Assembly (NCBI GenBank): GCA_934667275.1
Contig: CAKULK010000010.1
Span: forward strand, 12,254 to 76,253
DNA from: an uncultured Bacteroidales bacterium
GTDB taxonomy: Bacteria; Bacteroidota; Bacteroidia; Bacteroidales; Paludibacteraceae
Direction of reading: 5' to 3'
Length of the DNA stretch: 64,000 bases
Part shown: piece by piece, positions 27,525 to 36,700 of the stretch
Layout: the number at the start of each line of letters is the position of its first letter
Numbering within the stretch: the stretch's first letter is position 1
The notes under the pieces: generated by a model
What the model was told of the DNA's origin: nothing
The model's input: the letters and a program-made list of their open reading frames with translations, nothing else
The model's database searches: none
Program-made: the position numbers and the translations under genes

Positions 27525-28883
27525 ATGGCACTCGGAACACTATTGGGAGTACTGTTTTCAGTATTCACCACCACTTTCACCATGGCTTCGCGCCAAGCGG
27601 TGGAGACAGATGGCGATGTGCCTGACGGTTCGCAAGCAGCCTACTCCTGCACCGCCTCCACCGGGCAGAAAGGGCAGATGACCGCGGGCAATGCCACCAC
27701 CCTGCGTCTGACGGGTTGGGAGGGGTGTTGCATCCAATCGGTGACGCTGAACATGCACTCCAACAAGTCCGCCGGCGCGGGCAGCATGCAGATGCGCATC
27801 GGCAGCGATGTGGTGTGGCAGATTGCCGATGCCGACTTTGCCCATACCTCGTGGAACGGGGAGTTCAGCAACAGTTGGGTGGATATCTCGGCACCCATCT
27901 ATCGCACCGTGACGGCCGGTGAAGCGATTGAGATTCATATTGAAGCCTCGAAAAACTCACTATTCATCAACAGTTACACAATTACCTACGAAATTGCTGA
28001 CAGTCAGCCGCATACCGTAAGTTTCGTGACCGGTATAGCAGGGCGCATACAGCCTTCGCTGACGGAAAAGGAGGCAGGAACAGGCATCCTGTTGCCTACC
28101 CTGCCCGACAGCGTGGCATGGCACTTTGCAGGTTGGAGCGAGTATGAAGTGACAGAGAGCGAAGAACCGGCCGAATGGCAGCAAGCGGGCAAACGATACT
28201 ATCCAAAGTCGGATTGCACATTGTGGGCGGTGTATTCGGATTCCGAAGGACTGCTGCCTGTTACCGACTATCAATCAGGCGATTACATCATCACAAGTCG
28301 CTTTTGGAGCGCGGCCATGGTGGGCGATGTGTGCCTGCCTGCGGATTATCAAGTGCGCCACAAGGTGGTGGAAACCAGACCTATAGACATTCTTCTGAAC
28401 GAAGAAGGGCAATATCTGTTGCAATCAACCGCAAAAGCGGATATGCTGTATAGCGTAACGTTGCTTTCCGATAGTCTTTTGACTATTCACAACACACTGA
28501 CCGGCAATCCGATAGGATTCCGTACATCACAGTTGGAAGCGGTTGAGTCCCAATGGCACTACCGCATTCTCGAAGACCGTTCGCTGTTGGTTTACCACGA
28601 GCAGAAAGGCAGGGCTTTCATGCTCACTTTCGGCTATGGCGTGGGGGCCACATGCGACAGTTTGGTGGCTTATGTTCAAGGCTTTGACCTGTCCACCGCC
28701 ACAGCAGACGGACTATGGCTGTTTGCCCCCTCGGAAGCCGTGTTCACCACGTGGCCTTTCGGGAAAATCACCGCGCTGCCCACCGTACCTGCGCGCAACA
28801 CATACGATGAACAGGTGATGCCGTTTGGCATCTACGAGATACGTGTGCACAATGGAAAAAAGGTGTTGCACTTGCGCAAGTGA
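27525..28883 (+). CDS. Secreted protein with InlB-like repeat, function unknown
   Basis: 452 residues, 9 bp after slyD. The start has a hydrophobic stretch (LGTLLGVLFSVFTTTFTMA) that may be a weak signal peptide. Residues about 30-160 look like a beta-sandwich (TLRLTGWEGCCIQSVTLNMHS). HTVSFVTGIAGR followed by WHFAGWSEYEV and CTLWAVYS is an InlB/Listeria-Bacteroides type repeat. The end (PFGIYEIRVHNGKKVLHLRK) faintly resembles a T9SS tail. No catalytic motif was found. Confidence 0.75.
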   Translation: MALGTLLGVLFSVFTTTFTMASRQAVETDGDVPDGSQAAYSCTASTGQKGQMTAGNATTLRLTGWEGCCIQSVTLNMHSNKSAGAGSMQMRIGSDVVWQIADADFAHTSWNGEFSNSWVDISAPIYRTVTAGEAIEIHIEASKNSLFINSYTITYEIADSQPHTVSFVTGIAGRIQPSLTEKEAGTGILLPTLPDSVAWHFAGWSEYEVTESEEPAEWQQAGKRYYPKSDCTLWAVYSDSEGLLPVTDYQSGDYIITSRFWSAAMVGDVCLPADYQVRHKVVETRPIDILLNEEGQYLLQSTAKADMLYSVTLLSDSLLTIHNTLTGNPIGFRTSQLEAVESQWHYRILEDRSLLVYHEQKGRAFMLTFGYGVGATCDSLVAYVQGFDLSTATADGLWLFAPSEAVFTTWPFGKITALPTVPARNTYDEQVMPFGIYEIRVHNGKKVLHLRK

Positions 28884-28902
28884 GAAAAAAGTAGTAACTT
28901 TG
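28871..28902 (+). promoter_or_regulatory. Promoter of the DPP-IV-like peptidase
   Basis: CTTG (28871-28874), 20 bases, TAACTTTG (28895-28902). The -33 part overlaps the end of the preceding gene. Confidence 0.7.
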
Positions 28903-28922
28903 CGCGTTTTAATTGAAGCGAC

Positions 28923-30998
28923 ATGAAGAATCACGCACTACTGATTGGTCTGTTTGCCCTGTTGCCTTGTATGGTGCATGCAGACATGCTGACGGACATT
29001 CTGGACGGGCACTACAACGCCAAAACGATGTCTGCACACGAGAAAGACAGTATCTTGAACGGCACCAATGTGGAACGTTTCCGGTTGGAATACGAAAACA
29101 AACAACAGTTGTTCCGCCGCTCATTCTTTGCCGATTACTATTTGGTTGACAATCAGAAGAATACACGTCTTCGCATCAGCGATGCGCCCATCCGCGATGC
29201 CCAATTATCCCCCAACGGAAAATATATCGTCTATGCCAAACAGGACGGCAACCTGTATATATACAAGGTAGATTTCAAGACGGAAGTGCCGGTGACCACC
29301 GATGCCAACCCCGAGATTTTCAACGGCATAGCCGACTGGTTGTATGAGGAAGAGTTCGGCATCACAGGGATGTTCGCATTCTCACCGGACAGTAAGATGT
29401 TGGCATTCATACGGTTAGACGAGACCGGTGTCCCCGTGTTTGAATGGCAAAACTACATCAACCAACCCGGGCAATACCCCACATCCGACTCGCTGCGCTA
29501 CCCCAAGGCAGGCGAAACCAACGCCTCGGCGTCGGTGCGCATCTACGATATTCACCAGAAGACCACCCGCACCATGCAGTTGCCCGAGATGAAAGAGGCA
29601 TATATCCCGCGTATCCGCTGGACCAACCTGCCGCAATCGCCCAAGAAAGGCGAGGAACCGGCGGCAGACCTCGTCATACTGCGCATGAACCGCGACCAGA
29701 ACAAGATGGAGGTGCTGCTCGGCAACCCGAAATCAACCGTCACCCGCCCGTTCTACCGCGAAGAGAGCGACAAGTATTTCGTTGATTATGAACTGTTTGA
29801 CTCATGGCAATGGTTGCGCGACAATCGCGTGGTTGTACTTAGCGAGAAGGGCGGCTACACGCAGGCATATCTCTATTCTGCACAAGGGTTTGAGCAGAAA
29901 GTGCTCACCCCTGAGCAGCGCGACATCACGTGTCTGTACGGATTCGATGAAACAACGCAAACGCTTTATTATCAAGCGGCTACAACACCCGAAGAGCGTC
30001 AGTGCTTTGCCGTGAATATCAAAAAAGGCACCACCACGCCCCTCACTCGTGAGAGTGGTATGCACGATTTGACGTTCTCTGCTGACTACAAGTCGTATAT
30101 TGATTGTTTCCAAAGCACCACCACACCGCACACCTACACGCTGTTCTCCGTGGGAAAGCCTGCCGGCAAAGTACTGCTCAGCAATGATTCCGTTCTCCAG
30201 GCATGGCAGGCATTGGGTATCCCCGAGAAGGAGTTTTTCACGTTCCGCACCGAACGCGGCGATGTGCTGCACGGGTGGAAGATGATGCCCAAGGACTACG
30301 AACAGGGCAAACGGTACCCTGTGGTGATGTTCCAATACAGCGGTCCCGCCAGCCAGCGTGTGCTCAACCAATGGCGCAAGCGTTGGGAAGAGTATCTTGC
30401 GGCGCAGAACTACGTGGTGGTGTGCGTTGACGGGCGCGGCACCAATGCGCGCGGACGGGATTTCCGCAATGCCACCTATATGCACTTGGGGCTCAAAGAG
30501 GCTGAGGACCAGATTAGTACGGCGCAATACCTGCAGACATTGCCCTATGTGGACCCACAGCGCATTGCCATCACGGGCTGGAGTTACGGAGGCTTTGAGT
30601 CTATTATGTGCCTCTCCAAACAACCGCGCGTCAAGGAGGGTGAAACGCCACTCTTCAAATGCGGTATCTCCATCGCTCCCGTCACATCGTGGCGGTTGTA
30701 CGATTCGGCATACACCGAGCGTTATATGCGCCGACCGCAGGTGAACGAGGCGGGATACGACGGCAGCGACCTCACCAAGATGGCAGACCAACTGCAAGGC
30801 AACTTGCTGATTGTGCACGGATTAGCCGACGACAATGTACATGCACAGAATACGTTCCTCTACACCGAAGCCTTGGTGCAAGCGGGCAAGCAGTTCGAGA
30901 TGCAAATCTATCCCGACGACAACCATTTCCTGCGCAACCGCAGCAACTACGAGCACCTGCATCGCCGTCTGATGCTCTTTTTGCAGCGCAACCTTTAA
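28923..30998 (+). CDS. Dipeptidyl peptidase IV, S9 family
   Basis: 691 residues with a signal peptide (LLIGLFALLPCMVHA). An eight-bladed propeller region (about 50-450; APIRDAQLSPNGKYIVYAKQ, DWLYEEEFGITGMFAFSPDS) carries the Glu-Glu motif that binds the substrate amino terminus (YEEEF). The hydrolase part has the nucleophile in GWSYGGFES (Ser554), the acid in GLADDNVHAQ and the His in DDNHFLRN. It should release Xaa-Pro or Xaa-Ala dipeptides in the periplasm, feeding on peptides. Confidence 0.94.
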   Translation: MKNHALLIGLFALLPCMVHADMLTDILDGHYNAKTMSAHEKDSILNGTNVERFRLEYENKQQLFRRSFFADYYLVDNQKNTRLRISDAPIRDAQLSPNGKYIVYAKQDGNLYIYKVDFKTEVPVTTDANPEIFNGIADWLYEEEFGITGMFAFSPDSKMLAFIRLDETGVPVFEWQNYINQPGQYPTSDSLRYPKAGETNASASVRIYDIHQKTTRTMQLPEMKEAYIPRIRWTNLPQSPKKGEEPAADLVILRMNRDQNKMEVLLGNPKSTVTRPFYREESDKYFVDYELFDSWQWLRDNRVVVLSEKGGYTQAYLYSAQGFEQKVLTPEQRDITCLYGFDETTQTLYYQAATTPEERQCFAVNIKKGTTTPLTRESGMHDLTFSADYKSYIDCFQSTTTPHTYTLFSVGKPAGKVLLSNDSVLQAWQALGIPEKEFFTFRTERGDVLHGWKMMPKDYEQGKRYPVVMFQYSGPASQRVLNQWRKRWEEYLAAQNYVVVCVDGRGTNARGRDFRNATYMHLGLKEAEDQISTAQYLQTLPYVDPQRIAITGWSYGGFESIMCLSKQPRVKEGETPLFKCGISIAPVTSWRLYDSAYTERYMRRPQVNEAGYDGSDLTKMADQLQGNLLIVHGLADDNVHAQNTFLYTEALVQAGKQFEMQIYPDDNHFLRNRSNYEHLHRRLMLFLQRNL

Positions 30999-31052
30999 GG
31001 GATATATCACTGACGATTGTCTATAAATAAAACAACTAACATATCAAATAGT

Positions 31053-32306
31053 ATGAGCAACAACTCGAAGTCCAACATCCTCCCCATAGTGGTGATGTTT
31101 CTCCTGTTCTTTATGATTGCCTTTGTCACCAATTTCGCGGGCTCGATGGGCGTCATTGTCAAAAATCAGTTCGGTGCCACCAACGCCATGGCGCAGTTGG
31201 GTACGCTGGCTAACTTCATCGCCTATGCCGTGATGGGTATTCCGGGCGGAATCATTCTCAAGCGCAAAGGCTACAAATTCACCTCGTTGCTTGCGGTATC
31301 CATCGGTTTCGTAGGCGTCGGTATCCAGTGGCTTAGCGGCTATGCTGCTAGTTTCGGCGTGTATGTGCTCGGTGCTTTCGTGGCAGGATTCTCGATGTGT
31401 TTGCTCAATATCGTGGTCAACCCGATGCTCAACACCTTGGGCGGCGGCGGCAAACGCGGCAACCAACTGGTGCAGTTCGGCGGCAGTTGCAATTCTATCG
31501 GTGGCACGCTGGCTCCTATCCTGCTCGGCTATCTTATTGGTGGTGAGGCCGCTACGGCACATGTCGGTGATGCGGCACCTGCCATGATTATCGCCATGTG
31601 CATCTTCCTCGTGGCATTTGTGATTATCCGTTGCACCAATATCCCCGAACCGCATATCGAAACGGCTAAGCAACGTGCAGCGGCGGCGCAAAAAGACCCG
31701 CACAGCCCGCTCTCTTTCCGCCATTTTGTGCTGGGTGCCATTGCCATCTTCTTCTATGTGGGCGTTGAGGTGGGTATTCCAAACACCGCCAACCTCTATA
31801 TGTCGTCCAACCCCGCCGTGGGTCCTGCCATTGCCGGTACGGTGGTCGGGCTCTATTGGTTGATGATGATGTGCGGACGACTGATTGGCGGTGCCGTAGG
31901 AGGCAAAGTCAGCAGCAAAGCGATGTTGGCCACCGTTTCTGCCACTGCCACGGCAATGTTGCTCTGCATCATGTTCTTCCCCGAAACGTGGGTGGTTAGT
32001 TTCAAAGGTGTGGAACTGCCTGTCAGCATGATAGTTATGTTCCTTTGCGGTCTGATGACCAGCGTGATGTGGGGTGCCATCTTCAACCTCGCGGCCGAAG
32101 GGTTGGGCAAGTACACTCCTGCTGCCAGCGGTATTTTTATGGCGCTCGTCTGCGGCGGCGGTATCCTGCCTTTCTTCCAAAACCTGCTGGCGGACTACAC
32201 CAACTATCTCGTTTCGTACATCGTACCTGTCATCGGACTGCTCTACATCTTCTTCTATGCCATCAGCGGAAGCAAGAATGTGAACAAAGATATTCCTACC
32301 GAATAA
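31053..32306 (+). CDS. MFS sugar transporter, FucP/GluP type
   Basis: 417 residues from ATG 31053 (an in-frame TTG 36 bp earlier gives only a polar extension). Twelve membrane helices. FGATNAMAQLGTLANFIAYAVMG, GIPGGIILKRKGYK and FVAGFSMCLLNIVVNPMLNTLG are typical of the glucose/galactose and fucose permease branch. The next gene is a ROK sugar kinase 35 bp downstream, so this pair probably takes in and phosphorylates a hexose. Confidence 0.9.
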   Translation: MSNNSKSNILPIVVMFLLFFMIAFVTNFAGSMGVIVKNQFGATNAMAQLGTLANFIAYAVMGIPGGIILKRKGYKFTSLLAVSIGFVGVGIQWLSGYAASFGVYVLGAFVAGFSMCLLNIVVNPMLNTLGGGGKRGNQLVQFGGSCNSIGGTLAPILLGYLIGGEAATAHVGDAAPAMIIAMCIFLVAFVIIRCTNIPEPHIETAKQRAAAAQKDPHSPLSFRHFVLGAIAIFFYVGVEVGIPNTANLYMSSNPAVGPAIAGTVVGLYWLMMMCGRLIGGAVGGKVSSKAMLATVSATATAMLLCIMFFPETWVVSFKGVELPVSMIVMFLCGLMTSVMWGAIFNLAAEGLGKYTPAASGIFMALVCGGGILPFFQNLLADYTNYLVSYIVPVIGLLYIFFYAISGSKNVNKDIPTE

Positions 32307-32341
32307 TAACCTCACTACCAACCTATTAACATAGCATCACA

Positions 32342-33301
32342 ATGGAAAAACCGTATGTAATGGGCCTCGATATGGGAGGCACCAACTCCGTTCTTGGTAT
32401 CGTTGACGCGCGCGGACACGTGCTTGCGCGTACCTCTATAAAGACGCAAGAATACCCCGACATCCGCAACTATGTTCAGGCTCTCTACAACGAGGCCGTC
32501 AAGATTATCGACCCGCTGGGCGGTATGGAGCAGATTCGCGGCATCGGTGCCGGCGTACCGGACGGCAACTACTACACGGGCAAAATCGAATACGCCCCCA
32601 ACCTCCCGTGGAAGGGGGAAGTGCCTTTTGCCCAACTGCTTAGCGACCAGTTTGGTATCCCTGCCAAAATCACCAACGACGCCAATGCCGCTGCCATGGG
32701 CGAGATGACCTATGGTGCCGCACGAGGTATGAAAGATTTCATCATGATTACCCTTGGCACGGGCGTCGGTTCGGGTATCGTCATCAACGGGCAGGTGGTC
32801 TATGGCTACGATGGTTTTGCCGGCGAATTGGGGCATACCAAAGCCGTCCGCGGTGCCAATGCACGTATGTGCGGTTGCGGTCAGCGCGGCTGCTTGGAAG
32901 CATACACCTCTGCCAATGGTGTAGCCCGCACCGCCAAAGAAATCATCACTACTTCCGACGAACCCACCATCCTGCGCGACTTGGACATCGACCACATCAC
33001 ATCCAAAGATGTGTACGATGCGGCTGTCAAGGGTGATGCCGTTGCCAAACGCATCTTCGACTTTACGGGACGCATGCTCGGCGAGAAGTTTGCCGATTTC
33101 ATCGCTTTCTCGTCGCCCGAAGCCATCATCATGTTCGGTGGACTCACCAAGAGCGGCGATTTCATTCTCAAACCTATCGTCGAAGCGATGAACGCCAACG
33201 TGCTGCCCCACTGGAAAGATAAAGTCAAGGTCATTTTCTCCGACCTCAAAGAGTCCGACGCTGCCATTTTGGGTGCTTCGGCTTTGGCTTGGGAGTTGTA
33301 A
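32342..33301 (+). CDS. ROK-family sugar kinase (glucokinase-like)
   Basis: 319 residues. The ATP phosphate loop GLDMGGTNSVLGIVD, the catalytic NDANAAAMGE, the TLGTGVGSGIV loop, the EXGH motif (GELGHTKAV) and the ROK zinc motif CGCGQRGCLEAY are all present. It lacks a DNA-binding domain, so it is an enzyme rather than a NagC-type regulator. Glucose is the likely substrate given the neighbouring transporter. Confidence 0.93.
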   Translation: MEKPYVMGLDMGGTNSVLGIVDARGHVLARTSIKTQEYPDIRNYVQALYNEAVKIIDPLGGMEQIRGIGAGVPDGNYYTGKIEYAPNLPWKGEVPFAQLLSDQFGIPAKITNDANAAAMGEMTYGAARGMKDFIMITLGTGVGSGIVINGQVVYGYDGFAGELGHTKAVRGANARMCGCGQRGCLEAYTSANGVARTAKEIITTSDEPTILRDLDIDHITSKDVYDAAVKGDAVAKRIFDFTGRMLGEKFADFIAFSSPEAIIMFGGLTKSGDFILKPIVEAMNANVLPHWKDKVKVIFSDLKESDAAILGASALAWEL

Positions 33302-33951
33302 CACCGTCATTTGCCACCGCTATCACACGGGTTCCGCTGTTATATCAGTTCCCCACAGCCCTGCAACGTCTCTATTCGGGCGTGGAGTGGCGCATCTCTC
33401 CATCGTCGAAAGTCGTCTATCTGACTTTCGACGATGGTCCTGTTCCTGAATGTACCCCCGAGGTGCTGGACATCTTGGCGGACTACCACGTGCATGCCAC
33501 CTTTTTTATGGTGGGCGAAAACGCCTTTCGCTACCCCGAACTGGTGGCGCGCGTGCGTGCCGAAGGGCATGCCGTTGGCAACCACACCTACCATCACCTC
33601 AAGGGTTTCCGTTTCTCCACCGGCACCTATCTCAAGAACATCGCCCAAGCCGACAAGATTCTGCATACACGCCTCTTCCGCCCGCCCTACGGGCGTATGC
33701 ACTATGCCGAGAAACGGGCGTTGCTGGATGCAGGCTACCGCATCTGTCTCTGGGATGTACTCACACACGACTACAACCCGTCCTATTCGCCCGAACGGAT
33801 GTTGTCCGTCATCCGCCACTATACGCGCCGCGGCAGCATCATCAATTTTCACGACTCCGTCAAGTCGCGCGACCGCCTTCTGAAAGTCCTTCCGCCCGCC
33901 ATCGAGTGGCTGCTGAACGAAGGGTATCAATGTCTCCCTATACCTCAATAA
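33289..33951 (+). CDS. Polysaccharide deacetylase (NodB-like)
   Basis: 220 residues if it starts at TTG 33289, which overlaps the kinase stop codon by 13 bp; no ATG or GTG fits the family's N-terminus better. VVYLTFDDGPVPECT holds the catalytic and metal Asp pair, VGNHTYHHL the two metal His, and RPPYGRMHYAE and IINFHDSVKS the remaining active-site motifs. It removes acetyl groups from N-acetylated glycans, probably in the envelope. No clear signal peptide. Confidence 0.88.
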   Translation: MGVVTPSFATAITRVPLLYQFPTALQRLYSGVEWRISPSSKVVYLTFDDGPVPECTPEVLDILADYHVHATFFMVGENAFRYPELVARVRAEGHAVGNHTYHHLKGFRFSTGTYLKNIAQADKILHTRLFRPPYGRMHYAEKRALLDAGYRICLWDVLTHDYNPSYSPERMLSVIRHYTRRGSIINFHDSVKSRDRLLKVLPPAIEWLLNEGYQCLPIPQ

Positions 33952-33953
33952 CT

Positions 33954-35840
33954 ATGCGTAATCATCTGTTTGTCATCGTCTTGGTCATCGCTCTTGCTTT
34001 CTCTTCCTGTGCCAATCGCGGCGCGGGTCCGCAAGGAGGTCCGCGCGACACCATTCCGCCGAAGGTGCTCAAAGAGACGCCCGCCAACGGCACCCTCTCT
34101 TTCTCGGGCAAAAAGATAGACATTCACTTCAACGAGTATATCCAACTCGATGATATTCAGAAGAATGTGCTCATCTCCCCACCCCAGCAGACGCCTCCCG
34201 AAGTCAAAGCCGTAGGCAAATCGCTCTCTGTGGTTTTCCAGCAGGACTTGCAGGATTCCACCACCTACACCATCGATTTCGGAGCCGCTATCTGCGACTA
34301 CAATGAGAAGACCCCCCTCCGCAACTATGTCTTCTCTTTCTCCACCGGCGATTACATCGACTCGCTCGAGGTATCGGGCATCGTACTCAACGCCGAGAAC
34401 CTCGACCCCGTCTCCGATGTTGTGGTCGGCATCCACAGCAACCTCCACGATTCCGCCCTCTCCGCCTTGCCGTTCACGCGCATCTGCCGCAGCGACGAAG
34501 AAGGCTATTTCACCATCCACAATATCCGCACGGGCACCTATCGCCTCTATGCCCTCAACGACATCAGCCGCGACTACCTCTACCAGCCCGGCGAAGACCT
34601 CGCCTTTGCCAACACTCTCGTCATGCCCACCGCCACCACGCAAATGCTGGCTGACACCCTTTGGCGCGACACCATAGGCATCAACCCCGTCACCCTCGAC
34701 ACCCTTTTCACGCGCCTCATCGACACTGTCCGCACTTCCTTGCAGACCACCTACGAACCGTCCGACCTCGTCCTTTGGTACTTCACCGAGAACAAGCAGC
34801 GCCATTATTTCCGTGGCGTCTATCGCGAAGAACAGCATTGTTTCACGCTCATCTTCGCCACGCCGCAGGATTCGCTGCCCCTCATCCGCCCGCTCAGTCC
34901 TTCTCAGTGCGACTCCCTCGCATCTGATTCCGCATGGGTCAATTGGATGGACTATTCGCTGCTCCAATCCTCGCCCGGACATGATACGCTCACATTCTGG
35001 CTCACCGACTCCGTGGCAATCGCGCAGGATAGTATCCACATGGAAATCACCTACTTGGCATCTGATTCCGTTTACAATCTTGTGCCGCGTACCGACACCG
35101 TTCTCGCTGTCTATCGCCGTCCGCGCATGTCCGCCAAAGCCTACGAAGCCGCACAGCGCAAGAAGCGTGAACGCACCCTCGAACTCAAGACCAATGCCTC
35201 GTCCAAGTTCGAAATCTACGACACCATTCGCATCGCGTCCGACTTCCCGCTTGATTCTGTTCATGCCGACCGCATACACCTGGCGCACAAGGTGGACACC
35301 ACCCTCCAACCGATGCCTGTCCAGCTGATTATCAGCGACTCTATTCGGCAGAATATTCTCATCGTCGCCGCTTTGAAACCCTCCGAATCCTATGTCTTGG
35401 ACATCGATTCTGCAGCCTGCCGCGACATCTACGGAGCGTGCAACTTGGCGTTCAAACGCGATATCAAACTCAAATCGCTTGACGAATATGCCACTATCCT
35501 TATTCGGCTCAGCGACTACAATCCGCTCATCCGGCTCCAACTACTCAACGAGAAAGACGCAGTCATTCGCGAACTCCCGGCCCTACCCGATGGCACCAAG
35601 TTCGAGTACCTCACCCCCGCCACCTACTATCTCCGCCTCTACATCGACCACAACGCCGATGGACATTGGACCACGGGCGATTGGCTCACACGCCGGCAAC
35701 CCGAACCCGTCTATTATTTCCCAAAGAAACTCAAGTTGCGCGCCAACTGGGACTTCGAGGAAATCTTTGACTATCAAGCCGTTCCGCAAATCGATTCCAA
35801 GCCGTCTGCGCTCATCAAAAAGCCTGCCGGGAAATCATAA
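33954..35840 (+). CDS. Ig-like (SbsA-type) domain lipoprotein
   Basis: 628 residues from ATG 33954, 2 bp after the deacetylase stop. An earlier open stretch in this frame lies inside the deacetylase gene and is not coding. Lipobox LAFSSCANRG, then GPQGGPRDTIPPKVLKETPANG and an Ig-like domain (about 40-140; IHFNEYIQLDDIQKNVLISP). A transthyretin-like segment (EGYFTIHNIRTGTYRLYALND) follows. This architecture is common in Bacteroidota envelope lipoproteins of unknown role. Confidence 0.87.
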   Translation: MRNHLFVIVLVIALAFSSCANRGAGPQGGPRDTIPPKVLKETPANGTLSFSGKKIDIHFNEYIQLDDIQKNVLISPPQQTPPEVKAVGKSLSVVFQQDLQDSTTYTIDFGAAICDYNEKTPLRNYVFSFSTGDYIDSLEVSGIVLNAENLDPVSDVVVGIHSNLHDSALSALPFTRICRSDEEGYFTIHNIRTGTYRLYALNDISRDYLYQPGEDLAFANTLVMPTATTQMLADTLWRDTIGINPVTLDTLFTRLIDTVRTSLQTTYEPSDLVLWYFTENKQRHYFRGVYREEQHCFTLIFATPQDSLPLIRPLSPSQCDSLASDSAWVNWMDYSLLQSSPGHDTLTFWLTDSVAIAQDSIHMEITYLASDSVYNLVPRTDTVLAVYRRPRMSAKAYEAAQRKKRERTLELKTNASSKFEIYDTIRIASDFPLDSVHADRIHLAHKVDTTLQPMPVQLIISDSIRQNILIVAALKPSESYVLDIDSAACRDIYGACNLAFKRDIKLKSLDEYATILIRLSDYNPLIRLQLLNEKDAVIRELPALPDGTKFEYLTPATYYLRLYIDHNADGHWTTGDWLTRRQPEPVYYFPKKLKLRANWDFEEIFDYQAVPQIDSKPSALIKKPAGKS

Positions 35841-35856
35841 ACATCTGATTATCACC

Positions 35857-36504
35857 ATGCAAAACCGGGAAAAAATTTACCTCTACGGACTACTTACCAC
35901 GGGCATTGCCGTCCAAATCATCACTTTCATTCTCGTCCCCGACACCCCATGGTCACTCGTCAGCGGGCTCTTCGGCATCTGCTCCGTCGTCCTTTGTTCG
36001 CAGGGCAACATCTTCACCTTTTTCTTCGGCTTCGGGCAAATCCTCACCTACACCTACCTCTGCTATCTGGAGCGTTTCTACGCGGGTATCGCTATGAACG
36101 CCTTCTATTTCTGCACCCAAATCTACGGCATCTATGCATGGCGCAAACGGCTCGCCACCACCGCCGAAATCCACACGCGCAGCCTCTCCCCTCGCGCCAT
36201 CTCTGTTCTCAGCCTTTGCGTTGTTGCGGTCTCTGCTCTGACAGGATGGCTTTTAGGCCGTTACACCGACGACACGCAGCCGTACCTCGATGCTTTCACC
36301 ACCGTCCCCGCCATCGTCGCACAGGTATTGATGATTCTCGCCTATCGCGAACAATGGTACCTGTGGCTCTTCATTGACGCGCTCTACGTCATCATGTGGC
36401 TCCGTGCCGACAACTATTGCATGACGGCGCAATACCTCTTTTGGTGCATCAACTGCATCTATGGTTTCATTCATTGGACACGCAGCATACCCAAAAACAG
36501 GTAA
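35857..36504 (+). CDS. pnuC: Nicotinamide mononucleotide transporter
   Basis: 215 residues from ATG 35857; upstream in-frame sequence overlaps the previous gene out of frame. About seven helices, with FGICSVVLCSQGNIFTFFFG, MNAFYFCTQIYGIYAW and the C-terminal QWYLWLFIDALYVIMWL and YLFWCINCIYGFIHW motifs of PnuC. It imports a pyridine-nucleotide or related vitamin precursor; the exact ligand is uncertain. No riboswitch was recognised upstream. Confidence 0.9.
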   Translation: MQNREKIYLYGLLTTGIAVQIITFILVPDTPWSLVSGLFGICSVVLCSQGNIFTFFFGFGQILTYTYLCYLERFYAGIAMNAFYFCTQIYGIYAWRKRLATTAEIHTRSLSPRAISVLSLCVVAVSALTGWLLGRYTDDTQPYLDAFTTVPAIVAQVLMILAYREQWYLWLFIDALYVIMWLRADNYCMTAQYLFWCINCIYGFIHWTRSIPKNR

Positions 36505-36517
36505 ATTCCCCTGCTCA

Positions 36518-36550
36518 TTTGCACAAATCATATTTTTACCCTATTTTTGC
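36518..36550 (+). promoter_or_regulatory. Promoter of the metal P-type ATPase
   Basis: TTTG (36518-36521), 21 bases, TATTTTTG (36543-36550). It implies a 5' untranslated region of about 140 bases that contains an 11-bp repeat array. Confidence 0.65.
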
Positions 36551-36605
36551 AACATGTTTTCACAAGCATTCACCGTCACCTTATGCCTGTCGCTTCACAC
36601 AAACA

Positions 36606-36663
36606 TCGGGTTAAGAATAGGTGATTCCTTATAGGATAGTTATAGGATAGTTATAGGATACAA
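36606..36663. repeat. Boundary core plus three 11-bp units (ataggatagtt family)
   Basis: On the reverse strand the core GAATCACCTATTCTTAACCCGA occupies 36606-36627, continuous with ataagg. Units ataggatagtt (36631), ataggatagtt (36642) and ataggatacaa (36653) adjoin it. It lies between the promoter and start codon of the P-type ATPase. Confidence 0.9.
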
Positions 36664-36700
36664 CCACTATACAACAATCATTTTTACATCTTCCTTTGAT

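Noticed and set aside
31044..32321. 425-codon reading frame antisense to the sugar transporter
   Set aside because: Very rich in His, Gln and Glu, as expected from reading membrane helices backwards.
33945..35540. 531-codon reading frame antisense to the Ig-like lipoprotein
   Set aside because: Same reason; the plus strand has a lipobox, domains and tight operon spacing.
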